Assembly: GCA_010015745.1 (NCBI GenBank)
Contig: ML978245.1
Span: forward strand, 63,402 to 127,401
Origin: Setomelanomma holmii
Lineage: Eukaryota; Ascomycota; Dothideomycetes; Pleosporales; Phaeosphaeriaceae
Direction of reading: 5' to 3'
Length of the DNA: 64,000 bases
Positions 23,045 through 35,500 of this stretch are shown piece after piece (the first letter of the stretch is position 1; every line of letters starts with the position of its first letter). The translations under genes were made by a program, and so were the position numbers. The notes beneath the pieces were generated by a model. That model did not search any database. It was not told the origin of the DNA and was given only the letters and a program-made list of their open reading frames with translations.

Positions 23045-23580
23045 GAAGACTGGCACGGGCGGCGAGATCACGCGATGCCGTGACCAGGTAAAGTGCTCCC
23101 TTGGGTCCTTCGGGGCGATGATCGCCGCATGCCTAGACGCGGTATGAGCATGAAGACAAACAGGGGTGTATATCCTTCTTATGTGACCTCGTTCGCAGCT
23201 TGAAGGAAATCGAGCTTCCTGAAGGCCTCGCATACACAAGCAGAGTATTATACCATTTCGGCCTTTTTGATTTTGCTGGAGACTGATTTGACGTGCAGCA
23301 TGATGTGAAGTATTGGCAGACTCGACGCGACTTGGAGGACGTGACACACTAGAGATAATTAGTCAGCACCGCTACTCGTTCATCCCATTGAACGCTATCA
23401 CCCCATCTCTAAACCTCCATTTCGCCTCTTCATCACAACCTCCGTGTACTGAGCACCTTGATCTCCATGATTCATTGCGATCAGCTAATTTCATCTGTCG
23501 TCCTCACAGGCACTAACAAATCGATGTTGAAAAGGGCTTGAAGGCATTACATTAAACTAATGCTATCTAGATCATCATCC
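23045..23580. other. Intergenic, convergent 3' ends
   Basis: Between the carrier (+) and the first secreted paralog (-). No gene recognised. Confidence 0.45.
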
Positions 23581-24548
23581 CTATGCTGAGCTTACAGGTG
23601 TAGAAGAGCTGACGGGTAATGTGACTGGCATTGGAGTCGCTGATGCCGAACTGGATGAACCGCCGCTTGAGGTGGGCTTCTGGACCACAGCTTGGACGAC
23701 TTGGCCTGCGGTATTGAAGACGATGTCTATGAGCGAACCGAGAGCATCGTACTTGAACGTCTTCTGGGTGAGTCCTTGGCCAACCTGCTTTACGCTTCCT
23801 GCCACTTCGGTCATGTTCAACTACGAGTGAGTTAGTATACGACATCGGCCTTGGGGTCAGGTGTGAAAAGCTTACCTTGTAGTTACCGACGATCTGCTGA
23901 AGAGCATCGCCACCAGCTCCGACAACTTCCTGGACAATGTTGCCCAGGTTGTCGACCAAGAAGTTTAGGGTCTTTCCGTTCTGAGTGATCGATCCAAGCT
24001 GTTCATCGTCAATAAAAGCTTCTTGAGAAATGTTGGTTGTGTTCGCTTACAAGTCCGTCTACGGCGCCAATAACCTCGCCAACGAGGTTGGTCACATTGC
24101 CGATCAGGCTGATGAGGAGAGGGTTCAAGTCCAGCGAATTGAAGACACGTTCCACGATTTGGACGAGGTTGCCCAATCGGACAATCAACTCGAGGTTTAC
24201 ATCAACGTCGGCAATCGTGATGTTGACCTTCTCGACCGAAACTTGAACACCAGCGTTGATCTGCACAAGCCCTGCAACCTTTGCATTAAGATTCAGATCT
24301 GCTTGCAGCTTTTCAACCACGAGTTCGATTCTGCCAACGTGCAATTCAGGAACCTGGAGCAGGACATCCGGTGGTGATGAAGTGGTAACAGATGGAGGTC
24401 TGGTGGTCGTAGTACCATTCCCTCGCGACGGTCGGCTACTAGTCGTTGGCGGCGTTGATGGGCCTGTCGCTGATTGTGCGATAACTTGAGAAGTGAAAGT
24501 GAAGAAAATGCTGAAGAGCAGAACGAGCGAACGAATAGAGAGCGACAT
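23581..24548 (-). CDS. Uncharacterised secreted protein, paralog of its divergent neighbour (286 aa)
   Basis: Exons 24548-24051, 23998-23876 and 23820-23581 (introns 52 and 55 nt, both GTAAGC) give 287 codons. The chosen ATG starts a clear signal peptide (MSLSIRSLVLLFSIFF, ending near VIAQS); a second ATG 18 codons upstream also exists. A Thr/Ser/Pro linker precedes a core of alternating hydrophobics: PDVLLQVPELHVGRIELVVE, AGLVQINAGVQVSVEKVNIT, VRLGNLVQIVERVFNSLDLN. Then come TQNGKTLNFLVDNLGNIV and a Ser-rich tail. The core aligns with the gene at 25102 (PDVLL, HVG, INAGV/FNAGV, RLGNLV, S.DLNP). No known family recognised; extracellular or wall location is inferred from the leader. Confidence 0.82.
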
Positions 24549-25101
24549 GTTGGCGACAGCCACTACGACAATGGCAACGAGCGAAGTGCAAAACAGCGGC
24601 AAACCCTCAATACAAGTAACGGCCCACCAAGGTTCTAGACGAACCGGCGCCGTTGCAAATCAGCATGGCGATCCCCATGCAGGAACCGCGTTTTCCTATC
24701 GATAATCTCGGATAAATGCCCCTATGCAGCCGTTGACATGGATCAGACAGGGCTGCGACGCGCTATTTCTAATATTCCTGGGGTTCAAACGTCGACAAAC
24801 TTGATTCGCATACAGAATCCTGACCTTTTCAGCGACTCCACCGAATGGCAATTGAGCGTTTCGACTCCTTAATTTGCTTTTCGTCGCCTCGTGGCTGCCT
24901 GTTGATCATGCATCGTCGCGATCATGGCGCGATTCTGGTAAGGAACGCCAACACCTCTTGGTCGTATTGTTAACGTCGCTTGCCCTCCGTTTTGGCGAAC
25001 GACTTTCGTCAAGTTCACGCTTCCCGTTCCCTTCGTCAAGCAGCTTTCGAGTTGCGTCCATTCTCTTGCTTCACACTCACATAACGTGGTTCACCGCCAA
25101 C
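24549..25101. promoter_or_regulatory. Divergent promoter of the paralogous secreted-protein pair
   Basis: 553 bp between head-to-head starts of two related genes. The position implies shared regulation after an inverted duplication. No defined site called. Confidence 0.5.
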
Positions 25102-26049
25102 ATGCCGTCCATTCTTTCAACAATCGCGCTCCTTTCGCTCCCACTTCTCTCTTTGGCTCAATCGGCGAACGATGGCTACTCAGGCTACAGGCTCGATGTA
25201 AGGCAAGATGGCGACCCAAGTGCCGTCCTCTACGAGACCGAAAACACAAAGACCTCGAATATTTCGGCCTTGGACCCCGTACCAGATGTTCTACTCAATG
25301 CTTCCGTACATGTTGGCGAGATCTTCATCGGTGTCGACAACCTCACCGCAAAAATAAACCTCGATGCCCAGGTCCTCCAGTTGCTGCAGTTCAACGCCGG
25401 AGTCGACCTCAGCATCGACAAAGTCGCACTCACGATCCAAAACGTCACCGCACGAGTCTACCTCGAAGCACGCCTCGGCAACCTCGTCACCATGATTAGC
25501 GACGTCCTGGACTCGATCGATTTGAACCCAGTCATCGCCGAACTCGGCAACGGTCTTGGGAGCATCATCAACGACACCGCCGGTCTGATCGGCGACGTAG
25601 GCGGCGGTCTCACCGGCAACGGCTCAACATCAACTGGTAGCCAAGCCGCCGCAAAGCGCGACATTGACTTCCACCAATTCGACCTGCTCAACAACATCCT
25701 CTACTCGGTCAACAACTTTGAAGGCAACACGCACAAGCGGCGCGTGCTCGCTCAAAATGGCGACATTGTAGAGCAAACACTCAACAACTACGGCACTATT
25801 TCCGGCTCTACGGTCGTTGGGAACTATCTGACCAACATGCGCTTCAATGGGTTTAATGAGAGCGTGCATTACAAGGGCCAGGAGGTATGGGAAGAGGAGT
25901 ATGTGTACGAGCCTTTTGCGGGCTTGTATAGCATAAGTGGCGTGTTTAAGAGTAAGAGTACGGGTGCGGTGGTGGGGACGCAGTTACTTGCTGAGGCGAG
26001 GGGGGGAGGGAATGCGAATATTGGGAATGTGGATGAGCTCAAGGCTTGA
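25102..26049 (+). CDS. Uncharacterised secreted protein, paralog of its divergent neighbour (315 aa)
   Basis: Single exon from ATG 25102; the frame is open further upstream, but the signal peptide (MPSILSTIALLSLPLLSLAQ) starts here. After a short spacer (with a possible KEX2-like KR later, QAAAKRDIDF) comes the core shared with the minus-strand neighbour: PDVLLNASVHVGEIFIGVDN, LLQFNAGVDLSIDKVALTIQ, ARLGNLVTMISDVLDSIDLN, then AQNGDIVEQTLNNYGTISG. It adds a C-terminal region absent from the neighbour (YKGQEVWEEEYVYEPFAGLY). Several N-glycosylation sequons (NVT, NDT, NES) fit secretion. The intron-less structure contrasts with two introns in the paralog. Function unknown. Confidence 0.85.
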   Translation: MPSILSTIALLSLPLLSLAQSANDGYSGYRLDVRQDGDPSAVLYETENTKTSNISALDPVPDVLLNASVHVGEIFIGVDNLTAKINLDAQVLQLLQFNAGVDLSIDKVALTIQNVTARVYLEARLGNLVTMISDVLDSIDLNPVIAELGNGLGSIINDTAGLIGDVGGGLTGNGSTSTGSQAAAKRDIDFHQFDLLNNILYSVNNFEGNTHKRRVLAQNGDIVEQTLNNYGTISGSTVVGNYLTNMRFNGFNESVHYKGQEVWEEEYVYEPFAGLYSISGVFKSKSTGAVVGTQLLAEARGGGNANIGNVDELKA

Positions 26050-26674
26050 TTTTGATATTGGTCGTCGTAGTCATTGTACTTGATGATGAATTCGAGTAAT
26101 GTCTGTTCAAACCCCGTGAGCAAATGCTCGTGCATCGTGCCTACAACATCTCGAAAGCGATAATCCAGAACACACAACTGCTGATGGACTTCAAGCCCAC
26201 ACTCCGAAACGAGCATTAAGCGATCGCCGTTATACCGCACGGCCCATCGTCTAATGCCCGTTGTGGAGCCTGGCTTGCGGCTTGTTTCACCTAGACGCCC
26301 GTGCATCCAGGCGAGATGAGAGAACCAGGCAAGTCAGGAGGTCGAGAACAATGACGACATTGGATTTATTCTTAGCTGATGCTCATGTTCTACATGATGC
26401 TGGACTGGATGAACTGCGGCAATCTTTCGGTTGGATCACACTGGGGCTGGATTAGAGTAAGTGAATGACTGCAACGATCAAGCCCATGAGAATAGGTGAA
26501 GAGCGACCGCTTTATTGAGGTAAACGTAACACGAATCAACCACATTTAGTGCAACGCAAAAAGGCTAAAACGTTAGAAAACGATCAAGTACACAAGAAGA
26601 ACCTCTCTCCGCGTCTTCCACCATCCCCTCCTCTCCTTCCACAACCATCAACCTCCCTCACTTTCAACATCTCC
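26050..26674. other. Intergenic, convergent 3' ends
   Basis: Between the secreted protein (+) and the transketolase-like gene (-). Frames of 64-145 codons lack any support. Confidence 0.45.
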
Positions 26675-28987
26675 TCATAAATCTACAAAGTCGCCCCTCT
26701 CAATCTTGCCATTCTTAAAGTCTCCGACGAACTTTTTAATGCCCTTGCCCATCTTTTCCACGTTGAACCCAAAGTAGTCGTAAATATACTTGCCCGGCAA
26801 ACTATGTCCATAACTCTTCATATTCACACCCGCATCCGCATATCTCTCCCATCCCAGACTAACATACGGCTCGATAACCACCGCCGGAATGCCTTCGTTG
26901 CGCCGGAGCACCGAGCGCTGGTAGGAGAGCGATTGTTGCTTGAAAAGGGCGTGTGACGGGAAAGATACTAGTCGTGCTTTGACCGGCGGATCTGCTGCAG
27001 CAAGTTGTCCAGCAACCTTTACACCGAAACTCAACTCGGCACCGACGGTGATCAACGTAACATCCGCATCCTTTTCTTCCTTCAAAACGTACGCCCCCTT
27101 CTCGACTTCGCTGCGTTTTGTCAAGCCAGAAAGTTGCGGCAGCACATGCCGACTTACACTAATCATACTCGGTCCGCTCGTATACTCAATCGCCGTTTTC
27201 CATGCACCAGCAACTTCCTCGCTATCGCCGGGCCGGATGTACTGCATGTTCGGCATCGCGCGGTACAGCGCCGCGAGCTCGACGGGTTGATGTGTCGGTC
27301 CGTCTTCACCTGCACCGATACTGTCATGCGTCGCCACATGAATGACTTTGAGTTTCTGCAACGCGCCCATGCGCACTGCCGGCGCAGCGTATAGGTAGAA
27401 CATAAAGAAAGAAGATGTAATGGGGATGATGGTGCCTGGGTTGAAAGCAGCGAGGCCGTTGGCGATGGCGGCCATGACGTGTTCGCGGATGCCGAAGTGG
27501 ATGTAGCGACCTGCGTAGCTGCCCTTCTTACCGGAGATGGGTTGTAAGTCGGGCGGGTTGAAAATCTCGTAGTTGGGCCATGTGAGGTTCACGCTGGGCG
27601 TTAGGTCGGCGGTGCCAATCATGAAGGTGGGACATTCGGCTAGGATCTTGGAAATTGCGAGGTTGTTTGATTTGCGGGATGGGGTTGGGTCCGAAGGGAA
27701 TGTTGAGGGAATCATTGAGGACCAGTTGAAGGGGAGTTTGCCGGCTATGCGGTCTTTGAAGGTGGATGCGAGGTCGGGGTGAGCTTTGGTGTAGGAGGCG
27801 AGGAGGTCATTCCATTTTTCAACGTGCTGGTCGCCACGGGATGGGAGGTCGCCGTAGAATTCCTTGACTTTTTCGGGGATGTGGAATGTCTTGCTCGTGT
27901 CCCACCCATATGCCTTCTTCATCTCGGCCACGTTGTCCTTACCCAGAGGCACTCCGTGAGCCACTGCCTGACCTGCGACTGCACTTCCAACGCCAATGAT
28001 GGTTCGGATGTTGATGAACAAAGGCTTCTCGCGTTTTGGATCTCGACCTTTCTCCAGGGCATTGACAATAGCTGCAACGTCGTTGACTCCATCTTCGACA
28101 TCGACAACTTCCCAGCCACATGCTTCCATCTTCTTGTTGACGTCTTCGGTATTGGTAAGATCAACTGAACCATCACAGCTGATTTGGTTGTTGTCGTATA
28201 TTACGGTCAAGTTGTTGAGCTTGAGATGACCGGCATAGCTGAATGCCTCGCAGCCAACACCTTCTTGCAGACAAGCATCGCCAACCATACACCAGGTTTG
28301 ATTGTTCACGACTTCATACCCTGGTCGATTGAACGTCGCAGCCAAATGCTTAGTCGCCATCGCTAGGCCTGAGCAGAGGCCTCGTTAGCACATTTTCTCA
28401 TACAAATGCTTGTCGTCTCCTCCATATTGAACCCCATTTACCTTAGGAGCATATTCTCCGAGTGATCCAGCGATTTCTCGTTAACCAGAAGTAGAAGAGA
28501 ACCCCGACTTACCAACAGCATTAGCAATTCCCTGCCCTAACGGCCCCGTCGTCAACTCAATCCCCTCATGTTCAATCTCCGGGTGCCCAGGACACAAACT
28601 ATCGGGCCTCTCAGAATGATAACTAAGCAACTGCTCCCACGTCATCTGCTTATACCCGCTCAAATACAAATTCGCATATTGGAACAGACACGCGTGTCCA
28701 TTGCTCAGCAAAAACCGATCGCGGTTGAACCAGTCCGGCTGATGTGGAGCGTAGCGCATGCTGTATTTCCAGAGCGCGACGCCAATGGCGGCCATCCCAA
28801 TGGCGGAGCCGGGGTGGCCCATGCCAAATTGTTGGCATAGGTCGGCGATGAGCAGGCGGAAGGATTGGAGGACGAGGGACACGTCTTCTTTGCTTGTTGA
28901 TGAGGGGGCGGAGGGCTTGTGTGAGGCTTTGATGACTCCATTGGCGGTGGCCTCACCATAGGCCGTACTTCCATTCGTGTCTGGCAT
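26675..28987 (-). CDS. Dihydroxyacetone-synthase-like transketolase
   Basis: Exons 28987-28513 and 28368-26675 encode 722 aa; the intron is 144 nt, long for this window. Thiamine-diphosphate transketolase motifs are complete: GMGHPGSAIGM, NRDRFLLSNGHACLFQY, TTGPLGQG, MVGDACLQEG with YDNNQISCDGS, GIREHVMAAIANG, and HDSIGAGEDGPTHQP. Several segments (ALWKYSMRY, CPGHPEIE, YEVVNNQTWC, SSFFMFYLYAAPAVRM) follow the dihydroxyacetone synthase branch known from methylotrophic yeasts rather than ordinary TKL1. That enzyme moves a two-carbon unit from xylulose 5-phosphate to formaldehyde. The C-terminus is FVDL and has no SKL-like PTS1, so a cytosolic place is inferred. Whether formaldehyde is the acceptor is unproven. 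Confidence 0.88.
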
Positions 28988-30768
28988 GTTGTAGGTGTGG
29001 TTGTGCGTGATGTTCGTGGTTCAGGTTTGTTTTCGTTTAGTCCTCTGGGAGCTCCAGGACAGTAGTGCAGAAGGGGAGAGGAAAGACAGGAAGCTGAGGC
29101 GATAGAGATGTCTATAGGAAATAAATATAGCATATAGCCTACTCGGAACCACCATCGACGTCAGATCCCTCCAGGACCGCGACTAAAAGTCCATCGTTCT
29201 GGAATGCTTCATCGGATTACCGCATCGGGAGTGACGTTGAGATCGACGCGGGGAAATCTGGAGAAACCTCAACTCCACGGACGTAGGTCCGCCACTGCGC
29301 CCGCATCCGATACGGTTGGCATTAACCCTTTGCCATGTTGGCCTGCACAATGTCTTTGAAATTACGATTCGCCGTGATCGGGTTGCCTGTCTTGTGATTA
29401 CTACAGGTGCTGTGGATGTGGGTCCTTGTAGGTTGTGTGGAGTATCGCGCGTTCGCTTGGGGTTCGCGGTGGTTAGGACTTCCAGATTGGTCAACCCGGA
29501 AGGGAGTCCGCCACGCTGACTAGCAAAGTGGCGAAACGATACTCGATGGCATCGGAACCATGGGTTTTTTTTCTTAACAACAGACTGACTTGTGAGCGGG
29601 GCTTGGAAGTTTTCAAAATAATTTCAAGAATTACCTCACTGCATAAGGGTTTCTTTGTACACAATTTGAAGATTATGATAGCATTTACTCAGCTAAGCAT
29701 GTACAGTGCAGCTGCGAGGCCGTTACGATGAAGCTGTGCCTATCCTGAACGCCAGTTCCCCGTAGTGATACTGGGTACGTCCCTGACCAACCAATGCCAT
29801 GCAACCAAAGAGACTCGTGTTATATGTATTAAGTACAATCATGATCTCCAGGCTCTAGTACAGAGTAATCTGAAATCGCAAGGGTGAAAGGTGAAATCCG
29901 GTCATGAAGGCTGGAACAGGACGACGAAGTTTTGGGGATGAAGTATGTGTGGTAGAATGTGACAAGAATGAAGGTTGTCTTGAGTGTGCTGAGCTGGTAT
30001 GAGCGATGAGAATGAGTTTCGGGTGTTCGCGCCGGAACGACTGCAGTACGAGATTGGTCGACGAAGTCCATATCCTATCCGTCGACCGACAGCCGCCAAC
30101 ATGTCCTTGTTTCTTCGAAGAGAAGCAAATCTGCGGTGCTTCTTTGGCGGTTCGACTTGCTCGACTTCAGGCGCTTCACCCAGCGATGGAGAAGCAGCTA
30201 CCGCAGAGGACAAGCTGGTCCCGCGACGAGAGGCAGTGCTTAGGCGGCGATCCACGTTTGTTGCACTGGCCAGCGGTATAAGCGGAGAAACAGGGCGGAT
30301 AGTGAATTCGCGGGCTTCTGACATCAGAACCTCGATATATTGTCGCTGCAATGTACCAGGTTACAGGCGCTGTGCAGACGCAGAGGAGTCCGGTGCACAG
30401 GATGAATGAGGCCTCGGTTTGACCGTATATGATGGAGGCGTGCGCGGATACACCGGCGCGCTTGGTCTCGGTATGAGGATATTCGTCGTGGGCTGTGGGA
30501 TTGCACGAGAAGAAGTCAAGAGTGCTTGCGAATGCGGTCGACATCCTCCAACCCACGAAAGGAAGAAGCCAAATCGATATGACAACGGTTACGCCTGCCG
30601 TGCTGGCTGCTCATGCCGAACGGGCAAGGACCATGTTCTCAGCCGCAATTGAATAGGGACGACGATCGAGGCCGAAGTTGCACTCGAAGACCGCCGACGC
30701 CATGGACTCTCCTGACTCTGAGTGAAACTACTGACAGCTCCTTACCAGCTCAAACACACTCAAGACAT
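28988..30768. other. 1.8 kb region, one weak small-ORF candidate only
   Basis: Upstream of the transketolase-like gene. Apart from the weak candidate at 29902-30324, nothing is supported. Overlapping frames in 30176-30585 include a hydrophobic stretch (ILCTGLLCVCTAPV), but I could not join it by a consistent intron. Confidence 0.45.
29902..30324 (-). CDS. Weak candidate: small basic protein (140 aa)
   Basis: Frame from ATG 30324 (MSEAREFTIRPVSPLIPLAS). Ser/Ala- and Arg-rich with a patch PPKKHRRFASLRRNK; no domain recognised. The last 40 residues look non-coding in character. It might be the terminal exon of a spliced membrane protein whose upstream part I could not place. Only the uninterrupted frame supports it. 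Confidence 0.25.
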   Translation of the reverse strand: MSEAREFTIRPVSPLIPLASATNVDRRLSTASRRGTSLSSAVAASPSLGEAPEVEQVEPPKKHRRFASLRRNKDMLAAVGRRIGYGLRRPISYCSRSGANTRNSFSSLIPAQHTQDNLHSCHILPHILHPQNFVVLFQPS

Positions 30769-31858
30769 CTAATGGTACCGCGGCGGAGAGCTCTGCCCAT
30801 TTGGGGCGCCATTGTTGTGGCCTGAGAACTCCAACTCGCGCTTCATCGTCTCCAGTGTCTGAGGGAAGTATGGCTCGACCCCGTAAGTCTTGAGGTAGCT
30901 GGCCGTCTTCTCGATACGCTTGATCTCGCGCTGGACGTTCCACTCCTCGCCTTCGCCGAAGCGACGAGACACGACATCGACCATGGCAGTATCCAATCTT
31001 TGGTAGAAGTCGCGGCGTGCAGTGATGTCGCCCTGATCGGAGCTGTCGATGCCGCCATGGGAGTTGAGGTTGCCGCCCAGCTTGAGGACGAGGTCGAAAG
31101 CATGGCGCGGTCCTTGCGGAAGAAGTGCCAGTCGCTGGATGTCGGGCAGGAACTTGAGCATCGCCGACGCAAAGTGCGATGATGAGATGGAGTCGTTGAG
31201 ATCGTCTTGCAGGCGATGGAGGTCAAAGTTAACGATGGTAATCTTGCGGTCGAGCTGCGCATTGAGCGCGACGGCCGCATCTGGTGTGGTGGTATCCATG
31301 ACTTTAGCGATGGAGGGGGGAACATCTGCTGGCTGTTAGAGAGTGGCTACACACATGATAACACCGAGACATACCAGGTCGTAGTCCGCGCTTGTCAATC
31401 CAGCCGTGTACTTCAGCGCGCTGCTGCTCGAGCTGGTCAACCCAGGCCTGCATGTCGGCCAGTTGCGCCTCGAGATGCTCAATCTTCTCCGTATATGGGC
31501 GAATAGCTTGATTGAATGCTTGAGCCAATAAGTCGGGCATTGGCTCTGGCTGACCACCGCTGACAGGCGCACGATGGTTCATGGCTGGGGGCATCGAGTT
31601 ATGTCCGCGTGTGGGCAGCGAAGTCTCTTGTGGCTGCTGTGGGCGAGGATACATGTCGACTTCCTCGGCAGGCGATGTGGGCTGCTGCTGGGACTCCTTG
31701 CGGCTTGAGTCGGGGCGTTTCTCAGCGTACTCGTCAAAAGATTGTCCGCGGGTAGGGGCTTCGTCTACGTAAGAATTGGCTCGGCTGCTGCTGATGTTAG
31801 TGAGTGATGATACTGCTGATGGTGAGGGATGAACGTACGAGCGGCGTTTGAAGAACAT
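30769..31858 (-). CDS. Conserved coiled-coil protein of unknown function (329 aa)
   Basis: Exons 31858-31839, 31787-31375 and 31325-30769 sum to 330 codons. The first intron (51 nt, GTACGT, CACTAACATCAGCAG) is frame-preserving and could be retained; the second (49 nt, GTATGT) joins GLRPD to VPPSIAKV. The N-terminus is Ser/Gln/Pro-rich and disordered. A short coiled coil follows (EKIEHLEAQLADMQAWVDQL then EQQRAEVHGWIDKRG), then an ordered helical domain (RKITIVNFDLHRLQDDLND, MLKFLPDIQRLALLPQG, REIKRIEKTASYLKTYGVEP). No known family name comes to mind. Expected intracellular. Confidence 0.75.
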
Positions 31859-32548
31859 TATGGAGAAAGAAGCAGCGGCGGCTGCGCGCGATGGACGGTG
31901 CGATTATATGGCGCTGCTGACAGAACCGAAATTACGCGCCCGGTGGGAGGTTGGGAGGTCGCGTTGATGGCCTGAGTTTATGAAGGGGATACGGAGGAGA
32001 GTGGCTAGCTTTCGCGGGTGAGGAGGTTGGGGAGGATAAGCTGCACTTTTATCGGTACACGCGTCGCACCCCGAAATGACGTCGCACAACTTGCAGCAGT
32101 TCCGGAGATTAGCGATAAGCAATGCGACGGTAGTCCTGCCTTTAAATTACTATTGCGACAACCGTTGTTGTCGTTACACTCGCATGCTGCTGTCCGAAAA
32201 GACGTTGGGCAGATAGAAGCACGGATCATAGCGCCCCACTTTCCCGCTCTAGCCGAGCCGCGTGCCAGCCTCTCCACGCGGGAGCGATTCTAATTGGCTG
32301 GTAGGAACAGCGGACCCATCGGTCTATGCAGACGAGTGCTTCCCGAACCAAAGTGACTTCATGATCAATTGCATTCCGGCGGATGGTTCGTTGCTGTGGG
32401 TGACAGCATTCGAGTTTTGCTCAGAGTACCATGCGCGAAGCATAGCGTTGAAATGACAACCGCTCGCAGTGTGTATGAGAACATCGTATGCATCAAGCGT
32501 GCGGTTGAATTTAGACATTAATGCCGTACATAGTCCGAAGCATACCTT
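31859..32548. other. Intergenic, no gene seen
   Basis: Promoter of the coiled-coil protein gene and 3' side of MCD4. No supported frame. Confidence 0.45.
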
Positions 32549-35500
32549 CTAGCTCACCATCCCATCCGTACGTCCGACAGCTTTCCCATTGCCCTCCTTC
32601 GCAGCACCGTTGCTCGTTTTCCACTTTGCCTTCCCAAACTCGACGCCCTTGATAGTGAACTCACTGTACAGCTCCAGGCCCGCAACAAACACACCCAACA
32701 AACTCGCAATAACGAAATGGCTAATCGTCGTCCCAATGTCCAGCCAACTTCCTTCATCCTTGACCATGAAGAAGAAGCTGAGCGTCATGACATCACTGAC
32801 CGCCATGACCACCATAAACAGTGCCGAAGGTGCAACATCCAGGCGTCGGTTGAGTAAGCCGAAATTGGCAGATAGTGCTGCAAAGGGCACCATGAGTTTG
32901 AGCATCAGGAGTGCGCCTTGCGAGAACGGGTCGAAAATGGGTACAAGTCGGTAGACTGCGTCCAGGGAGAAAGAAGAGACTGAAGCGATGTTGGACGCGC
33001 TGAAGAAGGCGGACTGAATGAAGTAAAAGAAGAACAGCGCGATGCGCGCGTCGGCTAGTGTGAGCGACCGGTAATCACCCTTTGTGACCGAGTCAATATG
33101 CGCTGCTGCTGTCTCGGCGGCCAGCGCGATCGGATTCGAAGACGCTGATGGTAAACTTTTCGACTGCTCCGTGGTGTGGAGATAGACCTGGTGTTCCAGC
33201 CGCATCCAGCTGAAGAGGCACAAGCAGAAAGCGAAGTAGAAGAGCCCTTCGTATGAGATCGTGAGGATGATAAAGGTTGGCGCAAACTGAAGGAAGATGA
33301 CCACGAGTCGGTGGATGTAATGGCTGTTTGGGTACAAGCCATGGAGCTGAGGTAGGAAAAGCGAGCTCAGGAGCGTGGCCCAGCCAACGACCAGCACACC
33401 GAGAGGTAGACCTTGGCGTGCTTGGATGTACCCAATGCTGCTCCGAGTGACGATCATGGCTAGTAAAACCAAGCCTAGCTGGACGCTGAGAATGATGCGA
33501 CTCTTATCGCTCAGTGCAGAGTCGATTTGTTCGTTGTCCGAGTTTGACTCCGCGAGTATACGCTCCTCAAACACGAGGTATAGTGCACCAACGGCGAACA
33601 TCAAACCTCCTCCGAGCACGATCATGCCAGTGTTCTCGGCCTTATTTGCTGGAAGCAGAGTGAAAGAACTCATGACAACACATGACAGAATCCATGTTGA
33701 CACAGTGCCTAGGTGCTTCTTCACAAAGTCCTTGCCGTAAAGTGCAGGCCACATGGTTGCAGCTAAGTAACAGACAGTATAGATCTCTCTGATGAAGTAG
33801 CTTTGTACCTGCGATATGTTAGCTATGACAAGGTGCGTACAGGAAAGTTATCTCGTACCAGAGCTTGGAGCAGACCGAAGAAGCCGAGGATAGACAAGAC
33901 CAGCTTGACAATATCGGCAGAGGATGAAACGTGACCAAATAGGCTTCGGCCACCCTTGATAAGGGAAGATCTTCGAGCGAAGATTTCTTCCCAGAACAAG
34001 AGAGGAAAGAATGCGTAAACATAGTACACAACTGGCGACTGCTGTTTCAAAAGAACCGCGTAAAGCATAACGAGAACTGATGAAAAGACGACATTGCTCT
34101 GCGTGGTACGCTGTGGCGGTGCAGCGTCTGTGAGTACGTGCAGATCGATGACTGTCGTGATAGCAAAGACTATCCAGCCGATATATCCGAAGGTGATCAA
34201 AGTTTGAAGGAACAGCCAATCGTACGTCTGAAGATAGCGAAGCCCATCAAGCCCAAGGTCAATGAGCTCATACGTCTGCAGGATGGCATCTGCAGGCTTG
34301 CCGGCATCAATGGCCTTTTGTATCTCCGTGATGCGGTGTTCCACCGAATGCGACTCATCACCCAGGCCTGGGAACGGTTTGTATCGCAATTTTGTAGACT
34401 TCTTGAGCTCCTCCTTGACATGGTACATTTCCAGTATCTCTTGAGCATTGACGAGTAAAGCTTCCGCCTTGGTCTTCGGATCTGCGTCGAGATATGTCAG
34501 AGGTAGAACTCCGACATTGTTTGTAGGAAAATCGAGGCCAACGAGGTATGCCATGAGCGCAGCAACATCTGCTTGGTCGACATCGTGACGTTCTATGTGA
34601 TTCAAGTTCCAATCGGACGAGAACTTGTCCTCGTGGCCGGGAGCCACGCCCGAAGTCGTCTTGTTTGGGGTAGCAATTCCAGCACCCCAGGTCACGAGCG
34701 GCGTGCGTGTATTGTCCGGGTGTCCGTCTCCATGACTGCCCCAATCGCTCATGCCGTGGTCCGCCGTGAATATGAAGGATGTCTTTCCATCATTATAAAA
34801 TTCCTCGACAAGTTGTGTGATCTCTTGCACGCCTCTATCTACGATTTGAATGTTGTGTAGATACTGCCACGAGTATGGCCGCTTCGCGTGACCGGTGGTG
34901 TCCAAACCCAGCAAATGCAAGAAGAAGACACTCTTCTCCTGCCTCAGTTGGGCATCCAATGTCGCATTAGTCTTGGCATCAGCGAATAGCTTCTTGACCC
35001 CCTCGAAGACCCATTCGTCTAGCACCCAGGCATCTTTTGAGGAGTCCTCAAATTCAGCCTCATAGCAGTATGCGTCCACTCGGCCAGGAACCGCGCCATG
35101 CTCGAACATGGGCAGGATGTCCGGACTGCCCCAGCTCCATGTGTGCTGACTACGGTTGAACACACTGTCAAAGTTCACCGGGTTGAGCTGCCATCCTGTG
35201 GTGACTGCCGACACATCCTCGTATAAACCTGCGATCAGCGCAACATGGCCGGGCCGAGACTCGGTAGGTACGCGGGTGTGGGAAACACCAAAGGTGCCAC
35301 TTTCGAGGACCTTGGAGCGAATGAAGGGCGCGAGCGGTCGAGGTATGCTCGTGTTCTGAGCGAGGTGCGCGGGCGGGTTTGGGTTTGGGTCAGGAAACGA
35401 TTGGAATGCTTTGTCTGCGCGCAGACCGTCGCCTATCCCAATTGTAAGCAAGCGTTGTTTGCGCTCATATGTGTCACTCACCAACAATGAGAACCAGGCG

